The notes beneath the pieces were generated by a model that was not told the DNA's origin, did no database searches, and was given only the letters and a program-made list of their open reading frames with translations. Position numbers and translations under genes: made by a program. A stretch of DNA of 64,000 bases. It comes from Streptomyces griseosporeus (GTDB lineage Bacteria > Actinomycetota > Actinomycetes > Streptomycetales > Streptomycetaceae). Shown piece by piece: positions 15,476-24,241 of the stretch. The DNA is taken from NCBI RefSeq assembly GCF_014656055.1, contig NZ_BNBR01000002.1, positions 1-64,000 on the forward strand, written 5' to 3'. Position 1 is the stretch's first letter. Each line of letters starts with the position of its first letter.

Positions 15476-17439
15476 GCGGGGGTCTCGTGCTTGTCACTGT
15501 CCGGCTCGGACGTGATCTGGTAGGACAGCAACTGCTGGAAGAGTCCGCGTTGTTGGCAGAGCTGGGCGTAGGTGCCCTCCTGGACGATTTTGCCGTCGTC
15601 GAGGACGACGATGCGGTCGGCGATGGCCACGTTGGTGATGCGGTGGGTCACCAGCAGTACCGCCCGGTCCCGGGCAAGGGTCCGTAGCCGCTGGAAGATG
15701 CGGAATTCGGCGCGGGGGTCGAGGTTGGCCGTCGGCTCGTCGAGGACCAGCAGACCGGCTGGGCGGAAGAACGCCCTGGCCAGGGCGATGCGCTGCCACT
15801 GGCCGCCGCTGAGTTCCTCTCCGTTGAGCCACTCGCGGGCCAGGAGGGTGTCCAGGCCGGCTCCGAGCTTGGCGACGACCTCGTCGGCGTCGGCCGCCTC
15901 GCACGCCTCGCGGACTGCGGCGTCGCCGCGGGCGGTGGGCTGGCCCTGGGTGACGTTCTCGCGCACGGTCAGGGGCCAGTGCGCGTAGTCCTGCGGCACG
16001 AGGGCGACCTGTCGCCACAGGGCCTGCGGGTCGCAGTCGCCAGTGGGGACGCCGTCCCACAGCACCTGCCCGTCGGTGGGCAGGTAGAGGCCGCTGACCA
16101 GCTTCGACAGCGTCGACTTGCCCGAACCGTTGAAGCCGACCAGTGCGGTGACCTCGCCGCGGCGCAGGGTGAGGGAGACGCCGGACAGGGCGTCACGGTC
16201 TTTGCCGGCGTAGCGGTGGGTGACCCCTTTGACTTCGATCGTCTCCGGCGCCGGGGGGTGGTGCGGGCCGCGGCGCATGCGGAAGCCGCCGGCCTTGTCG
16301 AGGAAACGGGTCCAGTCGTCCATGTACAGGCCGGTCCGTACGGCGCGGGCGCCGACGGCCACCAGTCCGCGGACCGCCATACCGACGGTCTGCAGGGCGA
16401 AGACGGCCGTGCCGGCATGTCCGACGGTGATCCGGCCGGTCGCCAGCAGCCACACGACCGCCGCCCACACCACGGCTGACCCCAGCCCTCCGCACATCGC
16501 GCCGACCAGGGACATGCGGGCGCCCTGGTCGGCTGCGGCCCGGTCCTCGCGGTTGATGCGGGCGACGGTGCTGCGGTAGCGGCCGGAGAGGAAGTCAGCC
16601 ATGGTGCCGGCGCGGATCTGGTCGGCGGCGTCCTTGGTGTAGATGTGCCAGCGCAGCACGGACAGCATCCGGTCGTCGCCGTTGCTGCGCAGGTTCGCCA
16701 GATATCGGGCGCGTGCGGCGCTGATCTGGGCGAGGGCCTGCGGGAGGCTGGCGGCGATGAGAAGGGGAAGAAGGACCCAGTGCACGCCGGCCAGGACGAT
16801 CGCCCCGGCGAGGAAGGCGGCGGCTGAGGCGATCAGGTCCTGGCCCTCGTTGATCAGGTCGCCGGTGACCTGGGCGCCGCGGTCGGCGGCCTCGCGGTCG
16901 CGGTTGAAGTCGGGGTCGTCGTACGCGCACAGCTCGACTTCGGCGCAGCCGGTGAGCAGCATCTGCTCGGCCTCGCGAGACATCAGCGGGCCCAGCCGGG
17001 AGGAGAGCCAGTTGACGGTGATGCCGAGAAGCGCGCGCACACCCGCGGCCCCGGCGAGCAGGGCGACCGAGGGCCACGCCTGAAGGAGGCGGTGGTAGAC
17101 GTCTCCGTCACGCAGCAGGGCGGTCAGGGTGCCGGCGATGGCGACCAGGCCTAAGGCCTGCATCACGCCGGTGACAAGCTGGCACAGCAGCAGGCCGACG
17201 GTCGCCCGCCGATCGACGCGCCAGGCAAGGGCCAGCGAGCGGCGCACCAACTGCGGCAGGCGGCGGGCCATGTCGCGCATCCGGATCGAGCGGCCGGCCG
17301 CCTCGCGGCTGCCGGTCAGGTCGACGTACCGCATCTGCGTCTCGGGCGCCGGCGCGGTGGCGGAGGCGGCGGGGGACTGCGCGGTGGTGGTGCGCGGTCC
17401 CGGAACGCTGTCGGCTGGTGCATCGGTGGGCTCACTCAT
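15472..17439 (-). CDS. ABC exporter, fused membrane and ATPase domains
   Basis: A 655-residue half-transporter. An N-terminal Pro/Ala-rich arm is followed by membrane spans between ~75 and ~365 and a nucleotide-binding domain: Walker A GFNGSGKST (435-443), signature LSGGQ (543-547), Walker B LLVLDEPT (about 563-570) and the H-loop in VTHRI. It lacks a C39 peptidase domain. Such half-transporters work as dimers and commonly export peptides or lipids. Start ATG 17439 overlaps the stop of a 44-codon sORF (ATGA); a GTG at 17448 is the alternative. It is followed by two NUDIX genes with 4-nt overlaps, so it is the core of an uncharacterised export operon. Confidence 0.88.
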   Translation of the reverse strand: MSEPTDAPADSVPGPRTTTAQSPAASATAPAPETQMRYVDLTGSREAAGRSIRMRDMARRLPQLVRRSLALAWRVDRRATVGLLLCQLVTGVMQALGLVAIAGTLTALLRDGDVYHRLLQAWPSVALLAGAAGVRALLGITVNWLSSRLGPLMSREAEQMLLTGCAEVELCAYDDPDFNRDREAADRGAQVTGDLINEGQDLIASAAAFLAGAIVLAGVHWVLLPLLIAASLPQALAQISAARARYLANLRSNGDDRMLSVLRWHIYTKDAADQIRAGTMADFLSGRYRSTVARINREDRAAADQGARMSLVGAMCGGLGSAVVWAAVVWLLATGRITVGHAGTAVFALQTVGMAVRGLVAVGARAVRTGLYMDDWTRFLDKAGGFRMRRGPHHPPAPETIEVKGVTHRYAGKDRDALSGVSLTLRRGEVTALVGFNGSGKSTLSKLVSGLYLPTDGQVLWDGVPTGDCDPQALWRQVALVPQDYAHWPLTVRENVTQGQPTARGDAAVREACEAADADEVVAKLGAGLDTLLAREWLNGEELSGGQWQRIALARAFFRPAGLLVLDEPTANLDPRAEFRIFQRLRTLARDRAVLLVTHRITNVAIADRIVVLDDGKIVQEGTYAQLCQQRGLFQQLLSYQITSEPDSDKHETPA

Positions 17440-17570
17440 GCCGTCCACCCCGCATCCGGGTGTGCTGACGTGCGCGTGCCGTCAACGCTGCGCGTGCGCG
17501 GGAGGGCCCGCCGTTCGATTCCAGGAGGCTGCTGCAAGAGGGCGAGGGTGGGGTGCATGGCGTCCTTCAT
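17436..17570 (-). CDS. 44-residue sORF coupled to the ABC exporter
   Basis: Reads MKDAMHPTLALLQQPPG, then IERRALPRTRSVDG, ending AHPDAGWTA, with its TGA overlapping the exporter's ATG (ATGA). The frame stays open upstream for ~30 codons without a normal start, and no ribosome site precedes ATG 17570, so the true start is uncertain. The case for coding rests on the 4-nt overlap, which all other junctions in this operon share. It could be a leader peptide, a modified-peptide precursor or the tail of a decayed gene. Confidence 0.35.
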   Translation of the reverse strand: MKDAMHPTLALLQQPPGIERRALPRTRSVDGTRTSAHPDAGWTA

Positions 17571-17727
17571 CTGGGCGTCGGTGTGGCACTGATGCTCTAA
17601 AAACGCGGCTGATTCGGTCCCGTCACGGGCCCCATGGAGGGCATTCGGCGAACGCGAGTTCTCATGTCAGGGTCGGCCCGTGCGGGCTGCGGGGTGTCAG
17701 CGCCCAAACTCGTTCGATCAGGTCGGG

Positions 17728-18138
17728 TCACTCCTTCGGGGGATTGCGGACAGCACGCACCGGGCCGCGGTGGCGCGCGAAAGGGAGCGGCCTGGGACTG
17801 GTGAGCAGGACTGGACGGCCGGGAGAGGGCAAGGCGTCGAGGACGGTGAAGGCGACCGCCGGGAAGCGCCGGCCGTCGACGTGAAGGACAAGGCAGTAGG
17901 AGCCGGGAGAAGGGGCGGCGGGTCCCGTCGGGCCAGCGCATCGCATGCAGCACCAGGACGTCGTGGGCGCGTGCCGCGTCCGGTCCCGCGGCGAGACCGG
18001 CCCCTCCCGCGCGGTGAGATCACGGCGCACCGCGCGCAGGGAACGTCGACAGCGACGGGACCGGGTCCAGCAACGGCACTGCGATCGGCGGGGCCCTGCG
18101 GACGACGCTGCGGATTCAGCCGCGGTCGTCGGCGGCAA
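17728..18138 (-). pseudogene. Decayed gene of unknown family
   Basis: Protein-like segments appear in different frames: VLHAMRWPDGTRRPFSRLL in one, then YCLVLHVDGRRFPAVAFTVL and RPLPFARHRGPVRAVRNPPK in another, ending at 17728. The switches suggest frameshift decay. I do not recognise the family. The flanks from 17571 to 17727 and 18139 to 18290 hold nothing convincing. Confidence 0.3.
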
Positions 18139-18294
18139 GCCCGGGTTCCTGCGTGAGCCGCGCGTTTCGGCTGGAGCTAGACGAGCGCCCGGTGCGGGGC
18201 GTCGTGGCAGTGCCCGGTGCCGTGGGCGCGTGCCAGGTCACGCACCGCCTGATGCAGGGCAGCTTCCAGTGTGGCGGGCGTGTTGAGGGCACCG

Positions 18295-18520
18295 TTCCAT
18301 CAGGCGGCGAGTCGACGGCCGTGGCCGTGGAAGCCGCGCACAAGACCACGAACGGGGCGGCAGGCGGCCGAGCCATCATCGGCGCCATCACAGGCCCCCC
18401 GTGGCGCGCCCCCAGACGCTCATCTTGGGCCGCTACGACGACACCGGCCACCTGCGCCCGGCCGGCCGCAGCTCACCCCTACGCAAGGATGCCGCCCGCC
18501 AGCTCGCTCGTCCTGCAGCT
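18295..18520 (+). pseudogene. ATP-dependent DNA ligase fragment
   Basis: Plus-strand translation gives TLILGRYDDTGHLRPAGRSS then PLRKDAARQLA in one frame. This is close to the OB-fold region of LigC/LigD-type ligases (L..GR.DD.GRL...GR...L). Just upstream, in another frame, AHKTTN...AIIGAITGP recalls the conserved segment before it (K.R.RTT.EA.VGG..G). Both sides are cut and the frame is broken. With the Ku tail at 5155 it suggests that end-joining genes were once near or were copied here. Confidence 0.5.
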
Positions 18521-18524
18521 CCGC

Positions 18525-18850
18525 CTCATTGATCAAGGCGATGGCCGCGTCCTCCACCAAGATGCGACTGTGGCCGTACGCGTCCAGGACCGGCTGATCG
18601 CCGCCGATTCGGAAGCGGCCGGTGCGCTCGCTGGGAACGATATCCTCCGCTGGGCTGAAGTAGGTCCACAGCCGATTCGAGGTCCGCGGGACGGCCACGG
18701 CGTCGCGGTGGCCGCGTACCGCTGCGGCGTATTCGCGGCGCAGCCCAAGCTGGTCGACTGACGGGGAAGCCGTCGGCGGCAAGTTGTCTGACGGCGGCGT
18801 CGATGTCCGGGGAGGTAGCCAAGCCGAGCCGCTCGTGCGGGCTTTCGGCT
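18525..18850 (-). pseudogene. Frameshifted small protein of unknown family
   Basis: One frame starts HERLGLATSPDIDAAVRQLA then ADGFPV; the other continues DQLGLRREYAAAVRGHRDAV, NRLWTYFSPAEDIVPSE and HSRILVEDAAIALINEAEL. The two halves read as one ~110-residue protein with a single shift near 18765. Family not recognised; the ending runs into the ligase fragment on the opposite strand. Confidence 0.4.
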
Positions 18851-18889
18851 GACTGGGGAGGGTCTGGCGCACCCGCCCGTCCGGTTCAG

Positions 18890-19528
18890 TCAGGGGAGGA
18901 TCTTGATGGCGCTCTGCCAGTTCAGCTCCAGGGGTTGCTGGACGGAGATGTGCAGGAAGCCCAACGCCTCGAGCTCCCGGGCGCGGCGCAGCGGACCGAC
19001 GTCCAGGGGACGCATCGCGCCGGAGGAGATTAGCTCCGCGACCTTGGCTTTGGCAGCGGAGTCGTCGCCGGCGATCAGTACGTCGAGCGGGAAGCCGTGG
19101 CCATCACCGGTCGTGAGCAGGCCGGCGAACGTGGTGTTGAATGCCTTGACGACCTTCGCGTCCGTGCCGACGATGCGCTGGATCTGCTCGGCGGCCGACG
19201 TGTCGGCGGGCGTAACCCGCGAGTCCATGGTGACGAAGTCGACGGGATTGCAGATGTCCACCACGACCTGTTCGGACAGCGTGGCACGGGCGGATCCGGC
19301 GACCTCCAGCGTTGCGTTGTAGGGCAGGGCCAGCACCGTCATGTCGGCTGCCTGCGCTGCAGTGGCTGAGCCGGTTTCGCCGTCGGGGAAGAGCTGTTTG
19401 AGCTCGTCGGCCGCCGCTCTGCCGCGGTCGGCGTCAGGGTGGACGAGGCACACGCTGTGGCCGCCGGTGAGCGCGCGGGCGGCGATGGCTCGGCCCATGT
19501 TGCCGGGACCCACGATGTTGATCTTCAA
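18890..19528 (-). CDS. F420-type NADP oxidoreductase (NADPH-binding Rossmann protein)
   Basis: A 212-residue Rossmann protein of the NADP oxidoreductase, coenzyme-F420-dependent group. It begins LKINIVGPGNMGRAIAARAL, has TVLALPYNATLEV, VVVDICNPVDF and KVVKAFNTTFAGLL, and ends in LHISVQQPLELNWQSAIKIL. The NTTFA and VVDICNP blocks are typical of F420H2:NADP oxidoreductase-like proteins, though many such paralogues do not use F420. Start is TTG at 19528 with GGAAGG about 7 nt upstream; no ATG is available. It is flanked by decayed genes and appears to stand alone. Confidence 0.85.
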   Translation of the reverse strand: MKINIVGPGNMGRAIAARALTGGHSVCLVHPDADRGRAAADELKQLFPDGETGSATAAQAADMTVLALPYNATLEVAGSARATLSEQVVVDICNPVDFVTMDSRVTPADTSAAEQIQRIVGTDAKVVKAFNTTFAGLLTTGDGHGFPLDVLIAGDDSAAKAKVAELISSGAMRPLDVGPLRRARELEALGFLHISVQQPLELNWQSAIKILP

Positions 19529-20075
19529 GTTACTGCCTTCCGATCGGGCTGGGGTGAGCGGCAGTGCCCCGGGCTGTCCGTCCGGGCAGCGAGCAGAGGC
19601 CTGGTCATGGCCCTCGTGGCCCAGCCGGTCGCCGCCTGGCGCAGTTGCATGCCTATCCGGTGATGCGCCGCTTGTATGCGCCGAAGGCTCGCGTGTCACC
19701 CTTGCGTCCGAGCGTGTCGCGACGCGGCCCTCGGTGCCGCCCTATCCGCCCTGGCTTCGTCCGCGAGTTCTGACGTCGATGGTCGACGAGTGCGGGAGCA
19801 CCGTCGTTGGCGGCAGGTCCATGTCCACGAGCGGACGCACCCAATGTCAGTGGCAGCCACCAGACTCTCGGCATGGAGACGATCCCCTCCCCGGCTGACG
19901 CCGGGGTCGATGCCGCGACGGAGGCGCTCACGCCACTCGGATGGCGGACCTACGAGAGCAGATCCAAGTCGGTGACCACGTCTTCGGGCTAGATCCCATC
20001 AGCAAGGAGATCCACTGGAAGGTGCGCAAGAGCAGCAGCTTGCGCAAGCGCTGCCGCAAGATGGTCACCCTGTTC
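19529..20075. other. Gene-poor stretch
   Basis: Several frames are open by composition, but none has a ribosome site plus recognisable content. A plus-strand frame from 19941 (MADLREQIQVGDHVFGLDP) is somewhat protein-like but runs into the polymerase-derived repeat, so I do not call it. Confidence 0.35.
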
Positions 20076-20160
20076 AGGCCGAGGTCGACGACGAGGGTGA
20101 GGAGGGCGGCGCGGACATCGGCGCCGTCCAGGACGTGCCGCTCGAAGCGGTGCCGCACTG
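20076..20160 (-). repeat. 85-bp repeat, copy 2, Y-family polymerase piece
   Basis: Near-identical to 10988-11072 and in the same orientation. The minus strand reads HRFERHVLDGADVRAALLTL then VVDLGL before homology ends. It is a second fragment of the same polymerase little-finger region. Confidence 0.75.
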
Positions 20161-20279
20161 TCGCGGAAGCGGGAAGGGCGCGGGGGACGACGGGGCGGGG
20201 GGCGATGCCGCGGGCGCGGTCCGCTGGCTGTGCGGCCGGCGCGGCCGCCGAGCAGCCGCTGCACCGTCACAGGGGACAC

Positions 20280-20740
20280 AGCGGCGAGCAGGCCGACCGC
20301 GTGGATGCCGTAGTCATGCAGCACCTGCGCCTGGCCGGGGCAGAAGGCCACGGCAATGCCGGTGAAGGCAAGGAAGTGCCAGCCTTGCCCTCGTGGCGGC
20401 GGTGCAGCCGACAAAAGCCGCCCAGCCAGCTCACGGTGCGCTCGACAGTCGACTGGTGTCGCCCGAGTCGAGTCGAAGACTCGACGCCCTCACGGGCGAC
20501 ACGTCGACGGATGGTCCGGTCAGCGCATCCAGGGCTGGATACCTGTTCGTAGCCCGAGCCGTGGACCAAAGCGAGCAGCACATGCTCGAACACAGTCCGG
20601 TCGGGGACACGGCGGTGACAGCCAAGCGGGTGGCCGCGGCGAATTCCCCCCGAGTAGGCAGGAGCGCCACGAACTGGTTCCAGAGGGGTTCGAGCAGGAA
20701 GATGGCAGCACGGCACGGCTGTCCCTCGCGATCACCGAGC
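20280..20740 (-). pseudogene. Decayed IS5-type transposase
   Basis: Pieces of a DDE transposase are joined with an internal deletion. An N-terminal part reads LLEPLWNQFVALLPTRGEFA in one frame and TVFEHVLLALVHGSGYE in another. The C-terminal block is RLGRHQSTVERTVSWLGGFC-RLHRRHE, followed in a third frame by HFLAFTGIAVAF. The catalytic core between them is missing. Confidence 0.7.
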
Positions 20741-20790
20741 GTAGAGGGCTCCATGGTCGCGTGGGCCCTTGGCCACTCGAAACCCCGCCG

Positions 20791-20817
20791 CCTACCGGGC
20801 ACCTGCTGCCCGGTAGG
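20791..20817 (-). terminator. Strong hairpin after the DUF664 gene
   Basis: A perfect 10-bp stem, CCTACCGGGC (20791-20800) and GCCCGGTAGG (20808-20817), with a 7-nt loop, 14 nt beyond the stop at 20832. Confidence 0.7.
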
Positions 20818-20831
20818 CCTGGGAAAAAGGC

Positions 20832-21359
20832 TCAGTCGCCCGTCGTCCCGTCGGTCCGCTCCCGAAGGAAGTCGGCGTGGCCGTTGTGGCGGGCGTACTC
20901 CTGGATCATCAACACGTAGACCCAGCGCAGACTGAGGGAAACGCCACGAGAGGACACGAAGGTCTCGTCGAGGTCGTGTCCGGCCGCCGCCGCGTCGCAC
21001 GCGATGACCTCGGCCCGGAACAGTCCGAAGTCTCTCTCCGCATCGGCTGCGTGCACTTCGTCGAGTCCCTCATTGCCATCCGACGGGCTGGTGAAGACAT
21101 CGCCGATCTCCTCACCCGCAAAGCTCCGCCGGAACCACCATCGCTCCACCTCCGCCATGTGCCGGACCAAGCCCAGGAGGGTGAGGTCCGAGGGCTCCAC
21201 GGTCGTCCGAGCCAATGCGGCCGGCTCAAGCCCGGCGCACTTGGCCAGCAACGTCTCGCGGTGCCAGTTCAGCCAACCTTCCAGCATCTGACGCTCAGTC
21301 ACGGTACCCAGGTCGCCCAGCTGTACGGTGCGCTCGACTGGCGGTGCTGTCCAAACCAT
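20832..21359 (-). CDS. DinB-fold DUF664 protein
   Basis: A 175-residue four-helix DinB/YfiT-type protein (DUF664). Visible landmarks are MLEGWLNWHRETLLAKCAGL, LTLLGLVRHMAEVERWWFRR and the C-terminal VLMIQEYARHNGHADFLRER. His residues in WHRE, RHMAEVE and EYARHNGHAD fit the three-His metal site of the fold. Proteins of this group are often mycothiol- or bacillithiol-dependent transferases, or have no known activity. Not the Y-family polymerase despite the DinB name. Start ATG 21359 is preferred over 21398 since the core begins there. A strong terminator follows. Confidence 0.85.
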   Translation of the reverse strand: MVWTAPPVERTVQLGDLGTVTERQMLEGWLNWHRETLLAKCAGLEPAALARTTVEPSDLTLLGLVRHMAEVERWWFRRSFAGEEIGDVFTSPSDGNEGLDEVHAADAERDFGLFRAEVIACDAAAAGHDLDETFVSSRGVSLSLRWVYVLMIQEYARHNGHADFLRERTDGTTGD

Positions 21360-21994
21360 GGATACACCCTGCACTGCCCCCCAGGAAGGATCAAACACGC
21401 ACTATGGCAGAGCGGCCGGGCTGTCCTTTGTGATTACTGAGCACCCCGCCCACTCTCAAGCCCCGCCGGCCCACCGCGCGGCCCCCGTACAAGCCGCCCT
21501 CGCCGCACTCGGCGTCACGACCGCCCTCATTACCGCCGCAGCAGCCATCACCGCCACCCGCTGACCACGCCCCCTCGACCAGCACACCATAAGGCCCAAA
21601 ACCAGCGGGTTCCGTTCCCATGCATGCCTGCGCCTGCCCCGCGGCCTGGACGCGGGGCAGGGGGGTAAGGGGCCGAGGAGCACCGCCGCGTCCGGGGCAT
21701 GAGGGTTGGCCGGGGCAGGCAGTGCACGGCCAGTGTGCGCGCAGCGGAGGTGGCCTCAGCCAGGCTGGTAGGGAAGGTTCAAGAGCTGCGCGGCGTAGCT
21801 GTCGGCGCCGGCCGCGGTGCCTGGGAGGGCGGCGGCCGCGAGAGAGTCGGCCGCGGCGGCCAGCTGCAGCAAGTCCAGGGCGGCGAGCATACGGGGGACG
21901 TCGGCAGTCCAGGCCACCGGAAGGAGCCCGCCGGGGTCTTGCCGGTGAACGGGAGCACGCGACGGCGATCCGCGATCACGCGTCGGGCCCACCA
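21360..21994. other. Gene-poor stretch
   Basis: No supported gene. A minus-strand frame ending near 21757 reads VPRMLAALDLLQLAAAADSL and could be the end of a lost protein, but it has no start or context. Confidence 0.35.
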
Positions 21995-22225
21995 ATGACG
22001 ATGGACATGCACACCTAGCGGGTCGGCCGCAAAGCCTCCACCGCGGCGGCGGACGCCATTCGGCAAGCCCTGGCCGCTCTCGGCCTGCCCGAGAGTGTGT
22101 GGGGCAACGTGCGCCCGAGGGTGATCCACAGTGGCAAGCCGTACGTCCACCTGGGCATGGTGCGCGCGGACGTGGCCAAGCGGATGGCAGGGGCAATGCG
22201 GACTCCGGCCGAGGCCGTCGAGTAG
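21995..22225 (+). pseudogene. Small protein gene with an amber codon at position 8
   Basis: ATG 21995 reads MTMDMHT and then TAG (22016-22018), after which the same frame is open for 68 codons: RVGRKASTAAADAIRQALAA, LGLPESVWGNVRPRVI, KPYVHLGMVRADVAKRMAG, ending at 22225. The second part is clearly protein-like (an alpha-beta unit with IHSGKPYVHLG). Either a nonsense mutation (CAG to TAG is the simplest) killed it or the real start is non-canonical. Function unknown. Confidence 0.45.
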
Positions 22226-22252
22226 GGCACGGGAATCCGGCCGTCCGACGGG

Positions 22253-22792
22253 TCAGCCTTCGACCGTGATCCTGAACTGATCTCGGAGGTGTGGCGGCGC
22301 CGATTCCACAATGCTCGTTTGGACCTGAGTCCTGACGTCCCCCGCCAGCCAGACTCCCAGCGTGACGGGAGTTGTCTTGAGCCCGTCGGGACGGAAGTGA
22401 TGCCAGACACCCTTGGTGGTTGGCCGAGCGGGTTCGTGAAATTCCGAGAGCGACTGCAAAACCCGACTAGCGATGGACCAGTCGTCGTCGCTGTTCACGG
22501 TGATCCGTACGTCGGTGCAGCCGGCCACTGTCCGCTTTCTCCTCCATCGTGTCGCTGAGGCCCGAGCTTGCGGGGCATCTACAGGTGCGGATGCGGCTTG
22601 GAGCCCACCGTCCATTGCCGAGGTAGCCGCCTCCATGGGGTTCGGGTGCTTCCGGCGAGCGAAGTACATGACCGCGACTTCCCTGAAGTGATCCTCGCAG
22701 AGCATGCGCGATGTTCGGGCAGGCCGCTGTGCGCTTCCAGCGCACTGGGCGCATGGTTCACCCCGCTGGAACATAATCTCGGTCATGATCAT
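22253..22792 (-). CDS. Hypothetical protein with N-terminal CxxC
   Basis: About 179 residues. The N-terminus has EPCAQCAGSAQRPARTSRML-CEDHF, a CxxC plus a third Cys and His that could bind zinc; the middle is Ala-rich; the C-terminal ~85 residues look folded (DVRITVNSDDDWSIASRVLQ, VWHHFRPDGLKTTPVTLGVW). Start at 22792 or 22786 (MIMTEI/MTEI), with GGGGCAGA just upstream. I do not recognise the family. Confidence 0.55.
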   Translation of the reverse strand: MIMTEIMFQRGEPCAQCAGSAQRPARTSRMLCEDHFREVAVMYFARRKHPNPMEAATSAMDGGLQAASAPVDAPQARASATRWRRKRTVAGCTDVRITVNSDDDWSIASRVLQSLSEFHEPARPTTKGVWHHFRPDGLKTTPVTLGVWLAGDVRTQVQTSIVESAPPHLRDQFRITVEG

Positions 22793-23110
22793 TCTGCCCC
22801 GCTCTGCCATACAGACTGGCGAAATCACCAAAGGCCGCTGGCGAAACCACCGCCCCTCCATCCTGCGCTTCTGACAAGTCACTCGGCTACCCCCTGGGCC
22901 TGACTCCTGGAGGGGGTACGGGCGCTGGACACACTGAGCACACGAAACACTGAGCAAGCCTTGGATGCCCTTCCACGCGCAGAGCCCGGCGGCCGGGATC
23001 TGGTGCCGGCAGCGGCTCAAGCCGGGCCTGTCTGTCTTGCCGGCCGTCGGCCTCGCAGGAACGTGTCACCCGTCGCCCTCGTCCAGGCCGGTTCGCCGCT
23101 CCGGGCACGG
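22793..23110. other. Intergenic, no gene seen
   Basis: 318 bp between the hypothetical gene and the phosphatase stop, both on the minus strand. No convincing frame. Confidence 0.35.
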
Positions 23111-24241
23111 CTACAGGCGGTACTCGCCGGCACAGGCGTCCGGGCGGTGTACGACAAGGGCGGCGACGTCGTCGTCGAGCTTTCCGCCGCTGTAGTGGAG
23201 CAGGGCTGCGTGTAGTCGGTCGAGCAGCTCGCGGGGCGGTGTCTGGCCCTGCTGCTGGGTCCAGTCCGGCAGTGGGAAGAACGTGCCGGTGCGGTCTCGG
23301 GCCTCCGTCACCCCGTCGGTGTAGAGGAGCAGCTGGTCGCCGGGGGTGAAGTCGAAGGTGTCGACGCGGTGGTGCTCGCCGGCGAGCGTCGTCAGGTTGA
23401 GCGGCGGCGAGGGGGTGGTGGCCTCCAGCAGCCGGGGCTTGCCCTGGTGGACGAGCAGCGGCGGAGGGTGTCCGCTGCTGAGGATTCTGACGTGGCCGCC
23501 GTCCTGGGGAATCTCGGCGATGAGGGCGGTGGCGAAGTGCTCCGGCCGGTCGGGGACGGAGAACGCGGCACTGTGACGAGTGATGGTGACCTCCAGGCGA
23601 TGCATGATGCCGCTGAGATCCGGCTCGTCGTACGCGGCCTCCCTGAAGCAGCTGATCAGCGCGGAGGCCGCGCCGACCGCGGACAGGCCCTTGCCGCGCA
23701 CGTCCCCGATGAGCAGCCGGATCCCGTACGGAGTGTCGACCGCTTCGTAGAAGTCGCCACCGATGCGGGCTTCCTCCTGGGCCGCCAGGTACAGGGCCTC
23801 GAGCTCGATGTCGTTCATGCGGCGCGGCAGGGGGCGCATCAGGACCTCCTGGGCGGCCTCGGCGACAAGCCGGACGTGGAACAGCGTCTCCTCGCGTTGC
23901 AGCCGGACGTGGCTGGCGTAGGCGGCCGCCAGGGTGACCGCGATGATGGCTGCCGCCGTGTAGGGCGTTCCCAGGTCGGTGTAGGCGAAGCTGAGACCGA
24001 TCATGACCAGGAGGCAGAACAGTCCGAGCAGGAGCGTGGGAAGCACGGGCCACATCGCGGCGGCGAGGGCGGGAGCGGTGGGGAGGAGGCGGCTGAAGGC
24101 GATTTCCCGTGGGGTGGAGAACGCCAGAACGGCGATGAGGGCGGTGAGGATCACCGGTGACAGCGTGGCCGCTTCCCACCGGCCGCCGCGGAGAGGTTGC
24201 CGACGCCACGGCTGCCCGATCCTGATCACAAAGTGCATCAT
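23111..24241 (-). CDS. Membrane PPM-type (SpoIIE-like) Ser/Thr phosphatase
   Basis: ~376 residues. The N-terminal third has four hydrophobic spans (VILTALIAVLAFS, LAAAMWPVLPTLLLGLFCLL and others). A PP2C/SpoIIE domain then begins near LFHVRLVAEAAQEVLMRPLP: metal-binding Asp residues sit in ARIGGDFYEAV, LIGDVRGKGLSA and LLLYTDGVTEARD, and HPPPLLV is the usual mid-domain marker. Such enzymes dephosphorylate anti-sigma-factor antagonists (STAS proteins). Start at ATG 24241 (MMHF) is the best guess; no strong ribosome site is present. It is divergent from a second, larger SpoIIE-type phosphatase, and two STAS proteins lie further on in the window. Confidence 0.85.
   Translation of the reverse strand: MMHFVIRIGQPWRRQPLRGGRWEAATLSPVILTALIAVLAFSTPREIAFSRLLPTAPALAAAMWPVLPTLLLGLFCLLVMIGLSFAYTDLGTPYTAAAIIAVTLAAAYASHVRLQREETLFHVRLVAEAAQEVLMRPLPRRMNDIELEALYLAAQEEARIGGDFYEAVDTPYGIRLLIGDVRGKGLSAVGAASALISCFREAAYDEPDLSGIMHRLEVTITRHSAAFSVPDRPEHFATALIAEIPQDGGHVRILSSGHPPPLLVHQGKPRLLEATTPSPPLNLTTLAGEHHRVDTFDFTPGDQLLLYTDGVTEARDRTGTFFPLPDWTQQQGQTPPRELLDRLHAALLHYSGGKLDDDVAALVVHRPDACAGEYRL

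Noticed and set aside
20832..21359. Possible link between this DinB-fold protein and the DinB-type polymerase fragments
   Set aside because: The shared name is historical; the DUF664 fold is unrelated to Y-family polymerases.
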